From: an uncultured Eubacteriales bacterium | Lineage (GTDB): Bacteria > Bacillota > Clostridia > Oscillospirales > Oscillospiraceae | Assembly: GCA_900320465.1 (NCBI GenBank) | Contig: ONSQ01000001.1 | Coordinates: 1 to 64,000 of the forward strand | DNA length: 64,000 nt | Direction: 5' to 3' | In this document: piece after piece, positions 15,110-23,551 of the stretch | Position numbering within the stretch: position 1 is the first letter of the stretch | Layout of the letters: the number at the start of each line of letters is the position of its first letter | The notes under the pieces: model-generated | Told to the model about the DNA's origin: nothing | Seen by the model: the letters and a program-made list of their open reading frames with translations, nothing else | Databases searched by the model: none | Made by a program: the position numbers and the translations under genes

Positions 15110-17347
15110 TCAATCGTCCATCAGCGAAAGCTGCTGTTCCTCCCGATCTTCCGGCTTCAAGAGTGCGCCCGCTCCGGGCAGACTGCGTACGCGATAGCGC
15201 GAGATGTTCGTGATCGCACTGTTTTTCAGTTCAATAGCCCGCACGATCTTCTTTCCCTTCTTCGGCGTCATCACACCGACACCCTGGGTGCTGCGAGTCG
15301 TCTTCGGCAGGATCTGCGCGGTATTGAACACCAGCGCGCGGTCGTCGCTGGCAAAAACCGCCACGTCTTTCTCCTCGTCAATGAGCATCACGGCCACGGC
15401 CGGACTCTTGTCGGAATAGGCGCCCACCAGCTTGCGGCGGTTTGTCTTGGTCTCATAGGCGCCAAGCTCGATCCGCGCCGCTTTTCCGTTTTCAAATACG
15501 ATCAGCAGGTGCTTGGAATAGTCCAGCGGATCAATCATGGCAATCACGTTTTCGCCCTCGTCCATCTGAAGCTTCGCGGGCAGATAAGTGCCCAGCGCGG
15601 AGGCCTTTGCGTCCTCAAAGTCCGCAACGCGGCACTTGTACATCTGCTGCTTGTCAGTCATAAAGAGGATCTCATGGTTGTTAGAGGAGTCGAAGCTGAA
15701 AGCCAGGCTGTCGCCCTCCTTGTATTTCTGTTCTCCGCTCATGCGCAGGGACTGGGCCGTGATTTTCTTAAAGTATCCGCCGCGAGACAGGAGCAGGGTC
15801 ACAGGATAGTCCTCCACGCTCTCCTCCGGGACGAACTCCTCGATTTCATCCGAATACACAATGGTCGAGCGGCGCGGTGTCACGTACTTTTTGTTGATCT
15901 GCTTGAGTTCGTCGACAATGATCCCCTTGATCCGGCGGCGGCTCTTAAGCGTATCCTCCAGATCCTCGATCTCCTTCTCAAGGCTTTCCGTCTCGTCGGT
16001 CCGCTTGAGGATGTACTCACGGTTGATGTTGCGCAGCTTGATCTCTGCGACAAACTCCGCCTGAATCTGGTCGATGCCGAAGCCCATCATCAGGTTGGGA
16101 ACGACCTCGCTCTCCAACTCGGTACCGCGTATGATCTCAATGGCCTTATCGATATCCAGAAGGATCCGTTCCAGGCCCTTGAGCAAATGCAGCTTGTCTT
16201 TCTTCTTTGACAGATCGAAATAGACACGGCGGCGAATGCTCTCCATGCGCCAGGCGCACCACTCGTCCAGGATCTCGCGAACGCCCATCACGCGGGGATT
16301 ACCGGCCACGAGGATATTGAAATTGCACGGAAAAGCGTCCTGCAGGGTCGTCATCTTGAAGAGCTTGGCCATCAGCTTCTCGGGATCTGTACCGCGCTTG
16401 AGATCAATAGCCAGCTTCAGGCCGCTCAGATCGGTTTCGTCGCGCATGTCGTTGATCTCTCGGATCTTGCCGCTCTTAATGAGCTCAGCAACCTTGTCGA
16501 TGATTGCCTCCGATGTGGTGGTATACGGGATCTCATAGATCTCGATGATATTCTCTTTGGGCACATAGCGCCACTTGGCCCGCACGCGGAAGCTGCCGCG
16601 GCCGGTATTATAGATACTCTCCATCTCGGCGCGGTCAAAGATGATCTCCCCTCCGGTGGGAAAGTCAGGCGCAGGCATGGTCAGGAAGAAATCATGTCCC
16701 GGGTCGCGCAGGTAATTGATCGCCGTCTCGCAGACCTCGTTGAGGTTGAAGCCGCAGATCTGGCTGGCCATGCCGGCCGCTATGCCCATGTTGGCCGAAA
16801 CAAGCACATTGGGAAAAGACGTGGGCAGCAGCGATGGCTCTTTCATGCTGCCGTCGTAGTTGTCCACCATATCCACGGTATCCTTATCGATATCGCGGAA
16901 TACTTCGGCGCAGATCGATGCGAGCTTGGCCTCCGTATAGCGCGAGGCGGCATAGGACATATCGCGGGAGAACACCTTGCCAAAGTTGCCCTTGGAGTCC
17001 ACAAACGGCGTCAGCAGAGCCTGGTACCCCACGGAAAGACGTACCATCGTTTCATAGATGGCCGCATCTCCGTGAGGATTGAGCTTCATCGTCTGGCCGA
17101 CGATGTTTGCGCTCTTCGTGCGCGCTCCGCTGAGAAGTCCCATCTTGTACATGGTGTACAGCAGCTTGCGGTGCGAAGGCTTGAAGCCGTCGATCTCCGG
17201 GATCGCACGGGAAATGATCACGCTCATCGCATAGGGCATGAAGTTCGTTTCCAGCGTCTCGGTAATGGGCTGCTCCACCACGGCGGCCTTCAGGCCCACC
17301 ACATTGGGATTATCGTATTTTTTCGCTTCTTCTTTTTTCTTAGCCAT
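15110..17347 (-). CDS. Type IIA DNA topoisomerase subunit A (ParC/GyrA-like)
   Basis: This 745-residue subunit breaks and rejoins DNA. The winged-helix and tower region holds MPYAMSVIISRAIPEIDGFK, then KPSHRKLLYTMYKMGLLSGA, LNPHGDAAIYETMVRL and the catalytic tyrosine in AASRYTEAKL near residue 135. A coiled tower lies around residues 370-470. A short C-terminal beta-pinwheel remains (about residues 520-725). No canonical GyrA box (QRRGGKG-like) is visible; only LLSRGGYFKKIT is similar. It is therefore closer to a topoisomerase IV than a gyrase. It pairs with the ATPase subunit at 17663-19657, separated by two tiny genes. An additional gyrA/gyrB pair is expected elsewhere but cannot be seen. 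Confidence 0.88.
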   Translation of the reverse strand: MAKKKEEAKKYDNPNVVGLKAAVVEQPITETLETNFMPYAMSVIISRAIPEIDGFKPSHRKLLYTMYKMGLLSGARTKSANIVGQTMKLNPHGDAAIYETMVRLSVGYQALLTPFVDSKGNFGKVFSRDMSYAASRYTEAKLASICAEVFRDIDKDTVDMVDNYDGSMKEPSLLPTSFPNVLVSANMGIAAGMASQICGFNLNEVCETAINYLRDPGHDFFLTMPAPDFPTGGEIIFDRAEMESIYNTGRGSFRVRAKWRYVPKENIIEIYEIPYTTTSEAIIDKVAELIKSGKIREINDMRDETDLSGLKLAIDLKRGTDPEKLMAKLFKMTTLQDAFPCNFNILVAGNPRVMGVREILDEWCAWRMESIRRRVYFDLSKKKDKLHLLKGLERILLDIDKAIEIIRGTELESEVVPNLMMGFGIDQIQAEFVAEIKLRNINREYILKRTDETESLEKEIEDLEDTLKSRRRIKGIIVDELKQINKKYVTPRRSTIVYSDEIEEFVPEESVEDYPVTLLLSRGGYFKKITAQSLRMSGEQKYKEGDSLAFSFDSSNNHEILFMTDKQQMYKCRVADFEDAKASALGTYLPAKLQMDEGENVIAMIDPLDYSKHLLIVFENGKAARIELGAYETKTNRRKLVGAYSDKSPAVAVMLIDEEKDVAVFASDDRALVFNTAQILPKTTRSTQGVGVMTPKKGKKIVRAIELKNSAITNISRYRVRSLPGAGALLKPEDREEQQLSLMDD

Positions 17348-17351
17348 GTTC

Positions 17352-17519
17352 TTATCTGCTCTTCTTCTGTTTTTTTCCGGTCATGAGATTTCGTTTGCAC
17401 CTTGGGCAGGAAGTCGCCCGCAGCGCGCCGAAAAAGATGATTTTTCCGCAGTGCGGGCATTTGCATTCGCTGCAGATCACGTAGATCGTGATGCAAAAGA
17501 GGATAACCGTGATCAGCAT
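17352..17519 (-). CDS. Small membrane protein with a zinc-ribbon-like CxxC pair
   Basis: This 55-residue protein starts MLITVILFCITIYVICSEC, a single membrane helix. It continues with KCPHCGKIIFF and ATSCPRCKRN, two CxxC knuckles suited to bind zinc, and ends in a lysine-rich tail. The ATG lies inside the last codons of the upstream 44-residue gene (overlap of seven bases), so the two are probably co-translated. It ends four bases before subunit A of the topoisomerase. I do not recognise a named family. The location between two topoisomerase subunits suggests co-expression, not necessarily a shared function. Confidence 0.55.
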   Translation of the reverse strand: MLITVILFCITIYVICSECKCPHCGKIIFFGALRATSCPRCKRNLMTGKKQKKSR

Positions 17520-17647
17520 GCCAGCTTGAAAATGGCAAGGGAGGCCGGAATAAGCGCGCTCATTGCGCAGAATATAGCGGCCGCGATCAGCACACTCTTC
17601 AAATTCGTCCTGCCAGATTCATAATTTCCCATGTTGAGATTTTGCAT
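17513..17647 (-). CDS. Very small predicted membrane protein
   Basis: This 44-residue protein begins MQNLNMGNYESGRTNLKSVL and continues into a hydrophobic stretch (IAAAIFCAMSALIPASLAIF) ending KLAC. It fits one membrane helix with a polar N-terminus. It starts 15 bases after the topoisomerase B-subunit stop, with AGGAT-like ribosome bases near the start. It overlaps the zinc-ribbon gene by seven bases. No family is recognised. The overlap and unbroken transcription unit are the main support. Confidence 0.5.
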   Translation of the reverse strand: MQNLNMGNYESGRTNLKSVLIAAAIFCAMSALIPASLAIFKLAC

Positions 17648-17662
17648 TCGTCTTTTATCCTC

Positions 17663-19657
17663 TCAGGAGATGTCGGCCAGATCCAGATACCGATAGCCGA
17701 ACTCCGCGATATGGTCCTTTCGACCGGCCAGGTCGTCGCCCAACAACAGATCAAATACCTGTGCCATTTTTTCCGCATCCTCCGGCATGACCTTGATCAG
17801 ACGCCTTGTATCTGGGTTCATGGTGGTCATCCACATCATATCCGGGTCGTTCTCACCCAGACCTTTGCTACGGCTGATGCTGGCCTTGGCGCCGCCCAGT
17901 TTCTCCAGAATTTCCGCCTTTTCCTTATCGGAATAGGCAAAGTAGGTCTTGCCCTTGCACTCGATCTCATAGAGAGGGGATTCCGCGATAAACACATAGC
18001 CCTCGCGGATCAGCGTCGGTACCAGGCGGTAGAGCATTGTCAAAATCAGCGTACGAATATGATAGCCGTCCACGTCCGCGTCGGTGCAGATAATGACCTT
18101 GTTCCAGCGCAGATTGTCCAGATCGAAGCTGGACAGATCCTTGGTGTGTTTGTCCTTGACCTCCACCCCGCAGCCCAGAACCTTCATGAGGTCAGTAATG
18201 ACGTCACTTTTGAAAATACGGACATAATCCGCCTTCAGGCAGTTTAAGATCTTGCCTCGAACGGGCATAATACCCTGGAACTCCGCATCGCGCGAAAGCT
18301 TGCAGGCGCCGAGAGCGGAATCGCCCTCCACGATGTATATCTCACGGCGATCTGTATCCTTGCTCCGGCAGTCGACGAACTTCTGCACACGGTTGGCAAT
18401 ATCGATGCTGCCCGAAAGCTTTTTCTTCATGCCCTGGCGGGCACGCTCAGCCGTCTCTCGGCTGCGCTTGTTGATAAGGACCTGTTCGGCGATGCGATCA
18501 GCCTCTGGCTTGTTCTCGATAAAATAGACCTCAAGCTGCTGCTTGAAAAAGTCTGTCATGGCCAGCTGGATAAAGCGGTTGTTGATTGCTTTCTTCGTCT
18601 GGTTTTCATAGGATGTCTGCGTGGAGAAGCAGTTCGTCACAAGCACGAGGCAATCCTGAACATCCTGGAATTTGATCGCGGTCTCATTCTTCTGGTATTT
18701 TCCGATCTTCTTGATGTACGCGTCAACGGCGCTGACAAAGGCGCTTCTCGCGGCCTTGTCCGGCGCCCCGCCATTTTCCAGCCAGGAGGAGTTGTGATAA
18801 TACTCGATCGCGTTGACCTTGTTGGAGAAAGCAAAGGCTGCGGACAGTCTCACCTTGTATTCCGGCTTGTCCTCCCGGTCACGCCCCTTGCGCTCGGCTG
18901 AGATAAAGACAGGTGCGGTCAGCGCGCCTTCACCGACGATCTCACCCACATAATCCAGGATGCCGTTCTCATAACGGAACTCTTTCGTTTCAAATTTTGA
19001 GCCGTGTTGGATCCTCAGCCGGAAACTGACGCCCGCGTTGACGACCGCCTGGCGGTGCAGCACATCCTCGAAGTATTCCACCGGAATATTTATATCTGTG
19101 AACACTTCCCGGTCCGGACGCCACTTGATCAGCGTCCCCGTCTTCTTGCGGTCGGTTGGTTCGATGGTCAATTCCTGGCCTTTCTTGCCGCTGACCTTGC
19201 CTTTTTTGAAATGCAGCTGATACTTGTTACCGTCGCGCCAGACGGTGACGTCCATATATTCAGAAGCATACTGGGTTGCACAGGAGCCCAGGCCGTTGAG
19301 ACCGAGGGAATACTCGTAATCTCCCCCGTCGGCGTTTTTGTATTTGCCTCCGGCGTAGAGCTCGCAGAAAACCAGCTCCCAGTTGAAGCGCTTTTCAACC
19401 GGATTCCAGTCCATCGGGCAGCCGCGGCCAAAGTCCTCGACCTCAATGGAACCGTCCTCATAGCTGGTAAGGGTGATGATATCACCGTAGCCCTCGCGAG
19501 CCTCGTCGATGGAGTTGGATAAAATCTCAAATACCGCGTGTTCGCAGCCATCCAGACCATCCGAGCCAAAGATAACGCCGGGGCGTTTGCGAACGCGATC
19601 CGCGCCCTTGAGCTGGGAGATACTGTCGTTGCCGTAAGCGGCCGTTTTGTTACTCAT
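17663..19657 (-). CDS. Type IIA DNA topoisomerase subunit B (ParE/GyrB-like, divergent)
   Basis: This 664-residue ATPase subunit has a GHKL part with VFEILSNSIDEAREG (N-box), IEVEDFGRGCPMDW and LGLNGLGSCATQYAS. The last corresponds to the GLHGVG motif of canonical members but is altered. The TOPRIM part has IYIVEGDSALGACKLSRD (canonical EGDSAGG...) and MPVRGKILN, then KVIICTDADVDGYHIRTLI with the metal-binding Asp residues. Catalytic acidic residues are retained, so the enzyme should be active. The changes mark a divergent topoisomerase IV-like lineage. It is the first gene of its operon, behind a strong promoter. Confidence 0.88.
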   Translation of the reverse strand: MSNKTAAYGNDSISQLKGADRVRKRPGVIFGSDGLDGCEHAVFEILSNSIDEAREGYGDIITLTSYEDGSIEVEDFGRGCPMDWNPVEKRFNWELVFCELYAGGKYKNADGGDYEYSLGLNGLGSCATQYASEYMDVTVWRDGNKYQLHFKKGKVSGKKGQELTIEPTDRKKTGTLIKWRPDREVFTDINIPVEYFEDVLHRQAVVNAGVSFRLRIQHGSKFETKEFRYENGILDYVGEIVGEGALTAPVFISAERKGRDREDKPEYKVRLSAAFAFSNKVNAIEYYHNSSWLENGGAPDKAARSAFVSAVDAYIKKIGKYQKNETAIKFQDVQDCLVLVTNCFSTQTSYENQTKKAINNRFIQLAMTDFFKQQLEVYFIENKPEADRIAEQVLINKRSRETAERARQGMKKKLSGSIDIANRVQKFVDCRSKDTDRREIYIVEGDSALGACKLSRDAEFQGIMPVRGKILNCLKADYVRIFKSDVITDLMKVLGCGVEVKDKHTKDLSSFDLDNLRWNKVIICTDADVDGYHIRTLILTMLYRLVPTLIREGYVFIAESPLYEIECKGKTYFAYSDKEKAEILEKLGGAKASISRSKGLGENDPDMMWMTTMNPDTRRLIKVMPEDAEKMAQVFDLLLGDDLAGRKDHIAEFGYRYLDLADIS

Positions 19658-19728
19658 AAATGCTGTTGCCTTTCATACAATATGTAGTAGCTATCTCTTC
19701 ACATACTCTTCCCTATTTTAGTCTATTT

Positions 19729-19757
19729 AGTATACCAAATATCTCGGAGCATTGCAA
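19729..19757 (-). promoter_or_regulatory. Sigma-A promoter of the topoisomerase operon
   Basis: On the minus strand TTGCAA (19752-19757) and TATACT (19729-19734) are spaced by exactly 17 bases, giving a leader of about 65 bases before the B-subunit gene. Confidence 0.75.
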
Positions 19758-19810
19758 GTCTTTCCGCCGTGCTGCTCTGTTTCCGGCCAAAGCAGGATAT
19801 AAGAGAACAG

Positions 19811-19834
19811 GCCGGGAGCCAATCAGCTCCCGGC
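19811..19834. other. Perfect 9-bp hairpin in a divergent intergenic region
   Basis: GCCGGGAGC/GCTCCCGGC encloses a six-base loop, CAATCA. No T-run follows on either strand, so it is not a good terminator. It lies between the divergent topoisomerase and bofA promoters, in a 350-base gap with no gene seen. Confidence 0.45.
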
Positions 19835-19856
19835 CCGGCGAAAGACGTGCTTTCAC

Positions 19857-19903
19857 TTGACATAGTCCGTCTCCGATGATTCAATACCAAAGGGCTTTGA
19901 ATC
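19857..19903 (+). promoter_or_regulatory. Possible bofA promoter overlapped by an inverted repeat
   Basis: TTGACA (19857-19862) is followed after 17 bases by TTCAAT (19880-19885), a weak -10. GATTCAA (19878-19884) and TTGAATC (19897-19903) form an inverted repeat across the -10, as an operator would. A sporulation sigma factor might instead be used. No clear sigma-E consensus was found. Confidence 0.4.
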
Positions 19904-20007
19904 AAATGCTCTCTCTGTCTGTGCATCGAGTCGGGCTTGTCCGCTCTTAGTATGTCCCGCGCGGCGCTTTGCTTGCGCGGTAATTTCTGGTTACGAAAGG
20001 AACTGTC

Positions 20008-20271
20008 ATGGAATCCCTGTCTGTTGTCTTACTCATTGCCGCGATCGTACTGGCTGTCATTCTGGTGCTGCGACTGCTGGCAAAGCCGATCCGGTTTCTG
20101 TTCAAGCTGCTGATCAATACGGCGCTTGGCTTTGTGCTGCTTTGGCTTGTCAACTTTTTCGGCGGCGCTATCGGAATCGAGCTTGAGCTGAGCGTACTCA
20201 ATGCACTTCTGGTAGGTTTTCTCGGGATTCCGGGCGTCCTGCTTGTTCTGGCGCTGCACTTTCTTCTATGA
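20008..20271 (+). CDS. bofA: Pro-sigma-K processing inhibitor BofA family protein
   Basis: This 87-residue protein is almost wholly hydrophobic, with about three membrane segments. The family features are a polar LRLLAKPIRFLFKLLINTAL, then GFVLLWLVNFFGGAIGIEL, and the closing LNALLVGFLGIPGVLLVLAL. The FLGIPGV end is characteristic of BofA. In Bacillus, BofA holds the SpoIVFB protease inactive in the outer forespore membrane until the forespore signals, which delays pro-sigma-K cleavage. A pro-sigma-K gene lies in this window at 49632. It is a single gene, opposite in direction to the genes on both sides. The upstream AAAGGA is a good ribosome site. Confidence 0.82.
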   Translation: MESLSVVLLIAAIVLAVILVLRLLAKPIRFLFKLLINTALGFVLLWLVNFFGGAIGIELELSVLNALLVGFLGIPGVLLVLALHFLL

Positions 20272-20275
20272 TGAC

Positions 20276-20302
20276 AAGGGACCGGCCATTGGCCGGTCCC
20301 TT
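20276..20302. terminator. Bidirectional terminator between bofA and the HAD gene
   Basis: AAGGGACCGGCC/GGCCGGTCCCTT has a three-base loop, with a short T-rich stretch on the plus side. It sits between two convergent genes. Confidence 0.75.
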
Positions 20303-20318
20303 TGCGTCTTTCACTGTA

Positions 20319-21026
20319 TCATTCGCCGAAAACACGCTCAAGCAGCGCAGGCAGCGCATCGAGCGAGTCGAATTCATAATCAGCCGGAATATCCTCTCTG
20401 GCCGGGGCATGGCCGGGATTAAACCAGCAGGTAGTCAGCCCCATATTGATACCGCCCTGAATATCCGAAGTTAGGCTGTCGCCCACCACGACGGCATCCT
20501 CCGGGCGAAAGTCGAGGATCCTTTTGAAGCAGGCTTCATAGAAAGCCGGAGAGGGCTTGTTGTGCCCGACAAGCTCCGAGATGAAGATATCCTTGAAGTA
20601 ATGGGAGATCTGCGCGCTTTTGAGCCGGCTTTCCTGCGTGGAGGCGTTCCCGTTGGAAATGAGATAGAGCTCATAGCGCGGTGAGATGGTCTCCAGCAGT
20701 TCGATCGCACCGGGGACGAAATAATGGCCGCTCTTGAGAAGACTCTCGTAGCGGTGCTGCGCTTCGCCGGGATCGCCGTTAAACCCCAGCTCGGAGAAGA
20801 GCAGTTCAAAACGTCTCACCAGAATCTCGGCGCGCTCCATCGCGCCGCATTCCAGCTGCTGCCAACACCACGCGTTGATTTCACTGTAGCGGCGCAGCAC
20901 CGCCTCGTCCGAAGGCAGTCCCAGCGATTGAAAAGCCTGGGCGATGGATGTCCGCTCGGCGGTATGAAAATCCAGGATCGTATCGTCCAGATCCAAAAGG
21001 ACGTATTTTCTCTTTCTTTCGCACAT
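20319..21026 (-). CDS. YjjG-like HAD family nucleotidase
   Basis: This 235-residue HAD hydrolase has motif I YVLLDLDDTILDF (DxDxT), an alpha-helical C1 cap at about residues 22-95, motif II ELYLISNGN, motif III Lys in GHNKPSPAFYEACF, and motif IV AVVVGDSLTSDIQGG. The order and cap size fit YjjG-type pyrimidine nucleotidases, which clean up non-canonical nucleotides. Other HAD substrates remain possible. Its start abuts the murF stop (zero-base gap), so it is co-transcribed with murF. Confidence 0.8.
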   Translation of the reverse strand: MCERKRKYVLLDLDDTILDFHTAERTSIAQAFQSLGLPSDEAVLRRYSEINAWCWQQLECGAMERAEILVRRFELLFSELGFNGDPGEAQHRYESLLKSGHYFVPGAIELLETISPRYELYLISNGNASTQESRLKSAQISHYFKDIFISELVGHNKPSPAFYEACFKRILDFRPEDAVVVGDSLTSDIQGGINMGLTTCWFNPGHAPAREDIPADYEFDSLDALPALLERVFGE

Positions 21027-22370
21027 TTAAAACGCCTTCAACGCCTCGGATATCTCTTCAAAATGCGCGCTGTGGGAGGCCTTCACCAATACGCAGTCTC
21101 CCGGACGGATCTCCTCGCCCAGTGCCGCGATCAGTGCAGCGCGATCCGGAAACGCGCGCGCGATCTGCCCTGCGCCGCTGCAGGTAAAGCGCGCCATGGC
21201 CCCGCAGCACAGCACACGGTCCACGCCCCTCTGCGCCGCATATCGCGCAGATTCGCTGTGCATGGCCGGGGCTTCGGGTCCCAGCTCCAGCATGTCGCCC
21301 AGAATGCACACGTGACGCCCGGGCAGCTCCATCAAAGAATCGATTCCGCTCTTCAGTGCGTCCGGGTTGGAATTATAACAATCGTCCAGCAGCGTCAGCT
21401 TATCCGTGCGGACCACAGCGGCACGCCGTCCCACCGTGCGGAACCCGGCGATACCCCGAATGATCTCCTCGTCCGTCAGCCCCATGGTGATACCGACTGC
21501 GGCTCCCTCCAGCGCGGCATACACAAGATGCCGCCCGAAAGCAGGAATGATGACGTGCATGCATCTGTCTTTGCAAACGATATCGCAGCGTGTCTCGTCG
21601 GCGCTCTGCTCCAGATGCTCCGCACGCACATCGCAGTTCTCGCCGAATCCGAAGCTCAGCTTCTTCTGGCTGCAGTGAACCGAACGCAGCTTTTCGTCGT
21701 CGCCGTTCAGGATGACCACGCCATCCTTCGGGATATAATCGAGCATTTCGGTCTTGGCCCGGAGCACACCGTCCAAATCGTGCAGGAATTCCAGATGAGC
21801 ATGGCCGATAAGCGTGAACACACCGATGGTGGGTCTCACCATCTTTGCAAGCTCAGTCATCTCGCCGAAGCCGGAGATGCCCATCTCGATCACGGCAGCC
21901 TCATGATCCTTCTCGATCCGTGAGAGGGTCATCGGAACGCCGATCTGGTTGTTGAGATTCTTGTCGGTTTTCAAGATGTTCCAGCGGCTGGAGAGCACCG
22001 CTGATATCATCTCCTTGGCAGAGGTCTTACCCACGCTGCCCGTGATACCCACGATGGGCAGCGAGAGGGTCATCCGATAGGCCGCTGCGATTTGCTCCAG
22101 CGCGCGCTGCACATTTTCCGTCACGATCACGCCGCGCTCCTCCCCCTCCGGGACGCGCTCGGCCAGGCAGCAGGCAGCGCCCCTGTCCAGCGCGGCGGAT
22201 ATGTAATCGTGGCCATCCACACGCTCGCCCCGATAAGCGACAAACAGGTCGCCGCTTTGGATCTCGCGGCTGTCGATGATAACGCGTCCCAGCGGTGTAC
22301 TGAGACTGTTCGTCCCGCGATACGCGCCGTTGCAGGCCTTTACGGCATCGCCGATCGTAAATCCCGTCAT
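21027..22370 (-). CDS. murF: UDP-N-acetylmuramoyl-tripeptide--D-alanyl-D-alanine ligase
   Basis: This 447-residue Mur ligase adds D-Ala-D-Ala to UDP-MurNAc-tripeptide in the cytosol. It has the N-terminal MurF domain (IIDSREIQSGDLFVAYRGER, VDGHDYI), a P-loop in VGITGSVGKTSAKEMISAVL, the DKNLNNQIGVPMTLSRI segment, VIEMGISGFGEM, and the C-terminal domain with LLDDCYNSNPDALKSGIDSL. The ATG at 22370 is favoured over upstream codons because it follows an AGAGGT site and the promoter lies just upstream of it. The gene stands apart from the mur genes at 56-64 kb. Confidence 0.95.
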   Translation of the reverse strand: MTGFTIGDAVKACNGAYRGTNSLSTPLGRVIIDSREIQSGDLFVAYRGERVDGHDYISAALDRGAACCLAERVPEGEERGVIVTENVQRALEQIAAAYRMTLSLPIVGITGSVGKTSAKEMISAVLSSRWNILKTDKNLNNQIGVPMTLSRIEKDHEAAVIEMGISGFGEMTELAKMVRPTIGVFTLIGHAHLEFLHDLDGVLRAKTEMLDYIPKDGVVILNGDDEKLRSVHCSQKKLSFGFGENCDVRAEHLEQSADETRCDIVCKDRCMHVIIPAFGRHLVYAALEGAAVGITMGLTDEEIIRGIAGFRTVGRRAAVVRTDKLTLLDDCYNSNPDALKSGIDSLMELPGRHVCILGDMLELGPEAPAMHSESARYAAQRGVDRVLCCGAMARFTCSGAGQIARAFPDRAALIAALGEEIRPGDCVLVKASHSAHFEEISEALKAF

Positions 22371-22406
22371 GGTACCTCTCCGTTTCTGTTCACAGATTTC
22401 GCCTGC

Positions 22407-22435
22407 ATTATAGCACAGCCGACTGTCTATGGCAA
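22407..22435 (-). promoter_or_regulatory. Sigma-A promoter of murF-HAD
   Basis: TTGCCA (22430-22435), 17 bases, then TATAAT (22407-22412) on the minus strand. The extended -10 TGC precedes TATAAT. Confidence 0.8.
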
Positions 22436-22463
22436 AGAAAATCGGCTCAGGCGCAAAAAACAG

Positions 22464-22492
22464 GTGCAATCCTGTGCAGGATATGTTATAAT
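22464..22492 (+). promoter_or_regulatory. Probable promoter of the DEDDh exonuclease gene
   Basis: A perfect TATAAT lies at 22487-22492. The -35 at 17 bases is only GTGCAA. It faces away from the murF promoter. Confidence 0.5.
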
Positions 22493-22524
22493 ACGGCGTC
22501 ACTATAGAAAAAGGATCGTTTCGT

Positions 22525-23505
22525 ATGAACTATATTGTGGTGGATCTGGAGTGGAATCAGGCAATGAGCTCCAAATCTTCCGTTTTCAACAAACTGCCTA
22601 TCCACCTGCGCGGCGAGATCATCGAAATCGGCGCCGTCAAGCTCAATCCCGACATGTCGCTGGGCGAGGAGTTTACCGTTGATGTCAAGCCGATATACTT
22701 CAAGCGTATGCACTATAAAGTCAAGAAAATCACCGGCTTTGACAAAGAGCGTCTTGCAAAAGGTCTCTCGTTCCCTGACGCGCTGGATGCATTCCGCAAA
22801 TGGTGCGGCGACGACGTCACCTTCCTCACCTGGGGCTGTGACGATCGCGGCATTATGGAGCAGAATATCATCATCCACGATCTGGACTGGGACTGGATCG
22901 CCGATTGGATCAACCTGCAGTTGATTTACAACGTGCAGACAGGCGGTGACAAGAACCAGAAGTCTCTCGCCAGTGCAATGGAGCATTTTGAGATCGAGCA
23001 GACCCGTGTGGCCCATGACGCATTGGGCGACGCTTACAACACCGCGCTGGTATGCACGCATCTCGACATGGAAGAGGGCCTGCGGATGTACGCCTCCGCG
23101 CCTCAGATTCTGGCCTCCCGCATGCCGAACGCCCACCCAAAGGAGGATTCTACTGAAAACGACGCTCTGAGTCACGAGAGCTTTCCCGGCTTTTCCACCA
23201 AGGCTGCCGCGTTTGCCGACGAGCGGATCGCCCGTATGGTCTGCCCCGTATGCGGGAAACCCCTGGAGGGTGAAAAATGGGTCAATCAGGGCGATCAGCG
23301 CTACATGAACCTGTATACCTGCGACGAAGACGGCTTTTTCCTTGCCCGCGCCCGCTTCCGCAAGGATCAGGATGATAATACCTGGACGGCCAACAAGCTT
23401 GTCTATAAGGCGGAGGACGACATGGTGGAGTTTTATCACACCAAAGCCTCCCAGTCCCGTCGACGCGGCCGCACTCGCAAGCGCAAGGTCAAAGCGACCA
23501 AATAA
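22525..23505 (+). CDS. DEDDh 3'-5' exonuclease with a C-terminal zinc-knuckle region
   Basis: The 326-residue protein begins MNYIVVDLEWNQAMSSKS, with exonuclease motif I (DLE). It then has GEIIEIGAVKLN, motif II around FLTWGCDDRGIMEQN and motif III QTRVAHDALGDAYNTALVC, with the His and Asp of the DEDDh group. This resembles the KapD/DnaQ-like exonucleases. A second part (about residues 235-300) has MVCPVCGKPLEGEKW and a later YTCDEDG, suggesting a zinc-binding fold. The tail is very basic (SRRRGRTRKRKVKATK), fitting nucleic-acid binding. Its substrate is unknown. It is a single-gene unit between its own promoter and a strong terminator. Confidence 0.82.
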   Translation: MNYIVVDLEWNQAMSSKSSVFNKLPIHLRGEIIEIGAVKLNPDMSLGEEFTVDVKPIYFKRMHYKVKKITGFDKERLAKGLSFPDALDAFRKWCGDDVTFLTWGCDDRGIMEQNIIIHDLDWDWIADWINLQLIYNVQTGGDKNQKSLASAMEHFEIEQTRVAHDALGDAYNTALVCTHLDMEEGLRMYASAPQILASRMPNAHPKEDSTENDALSHESFPGFSTKAAAFADERIARMVCPVCGKPLEGEKWVNQGDQRYMNLYTCDEDGFFLARARFRKDQDDNTWTANKLVYKAEDDMVEFYHTKASQSRRRGRTRKRKVKATK

Positions 23506-23508
23506 AAC

Positions 23509-23542
23509 AAAACGGTGAGATCAATTGATCTCACCGTTTTTT
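23509..23542. terminator. Perfect palindromic bidirectional terminator
   Basis: AAAACGGTGAGATCAA and its exact reverse complement form a 32-base perfect palindrome with T-runs on both strands. It separates the convergent exonuclease and deacetylase genes. Confidence 0.85.
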
Positions 23543-23551
23543 ATATCTGTC

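Noticed and set aside
19811..19834. Hairpin between topoisomerase and bofA as a terminator
   Set aside because: No T-run follows on either strand, and it lies between divergent genes, where no transcript needs to end.
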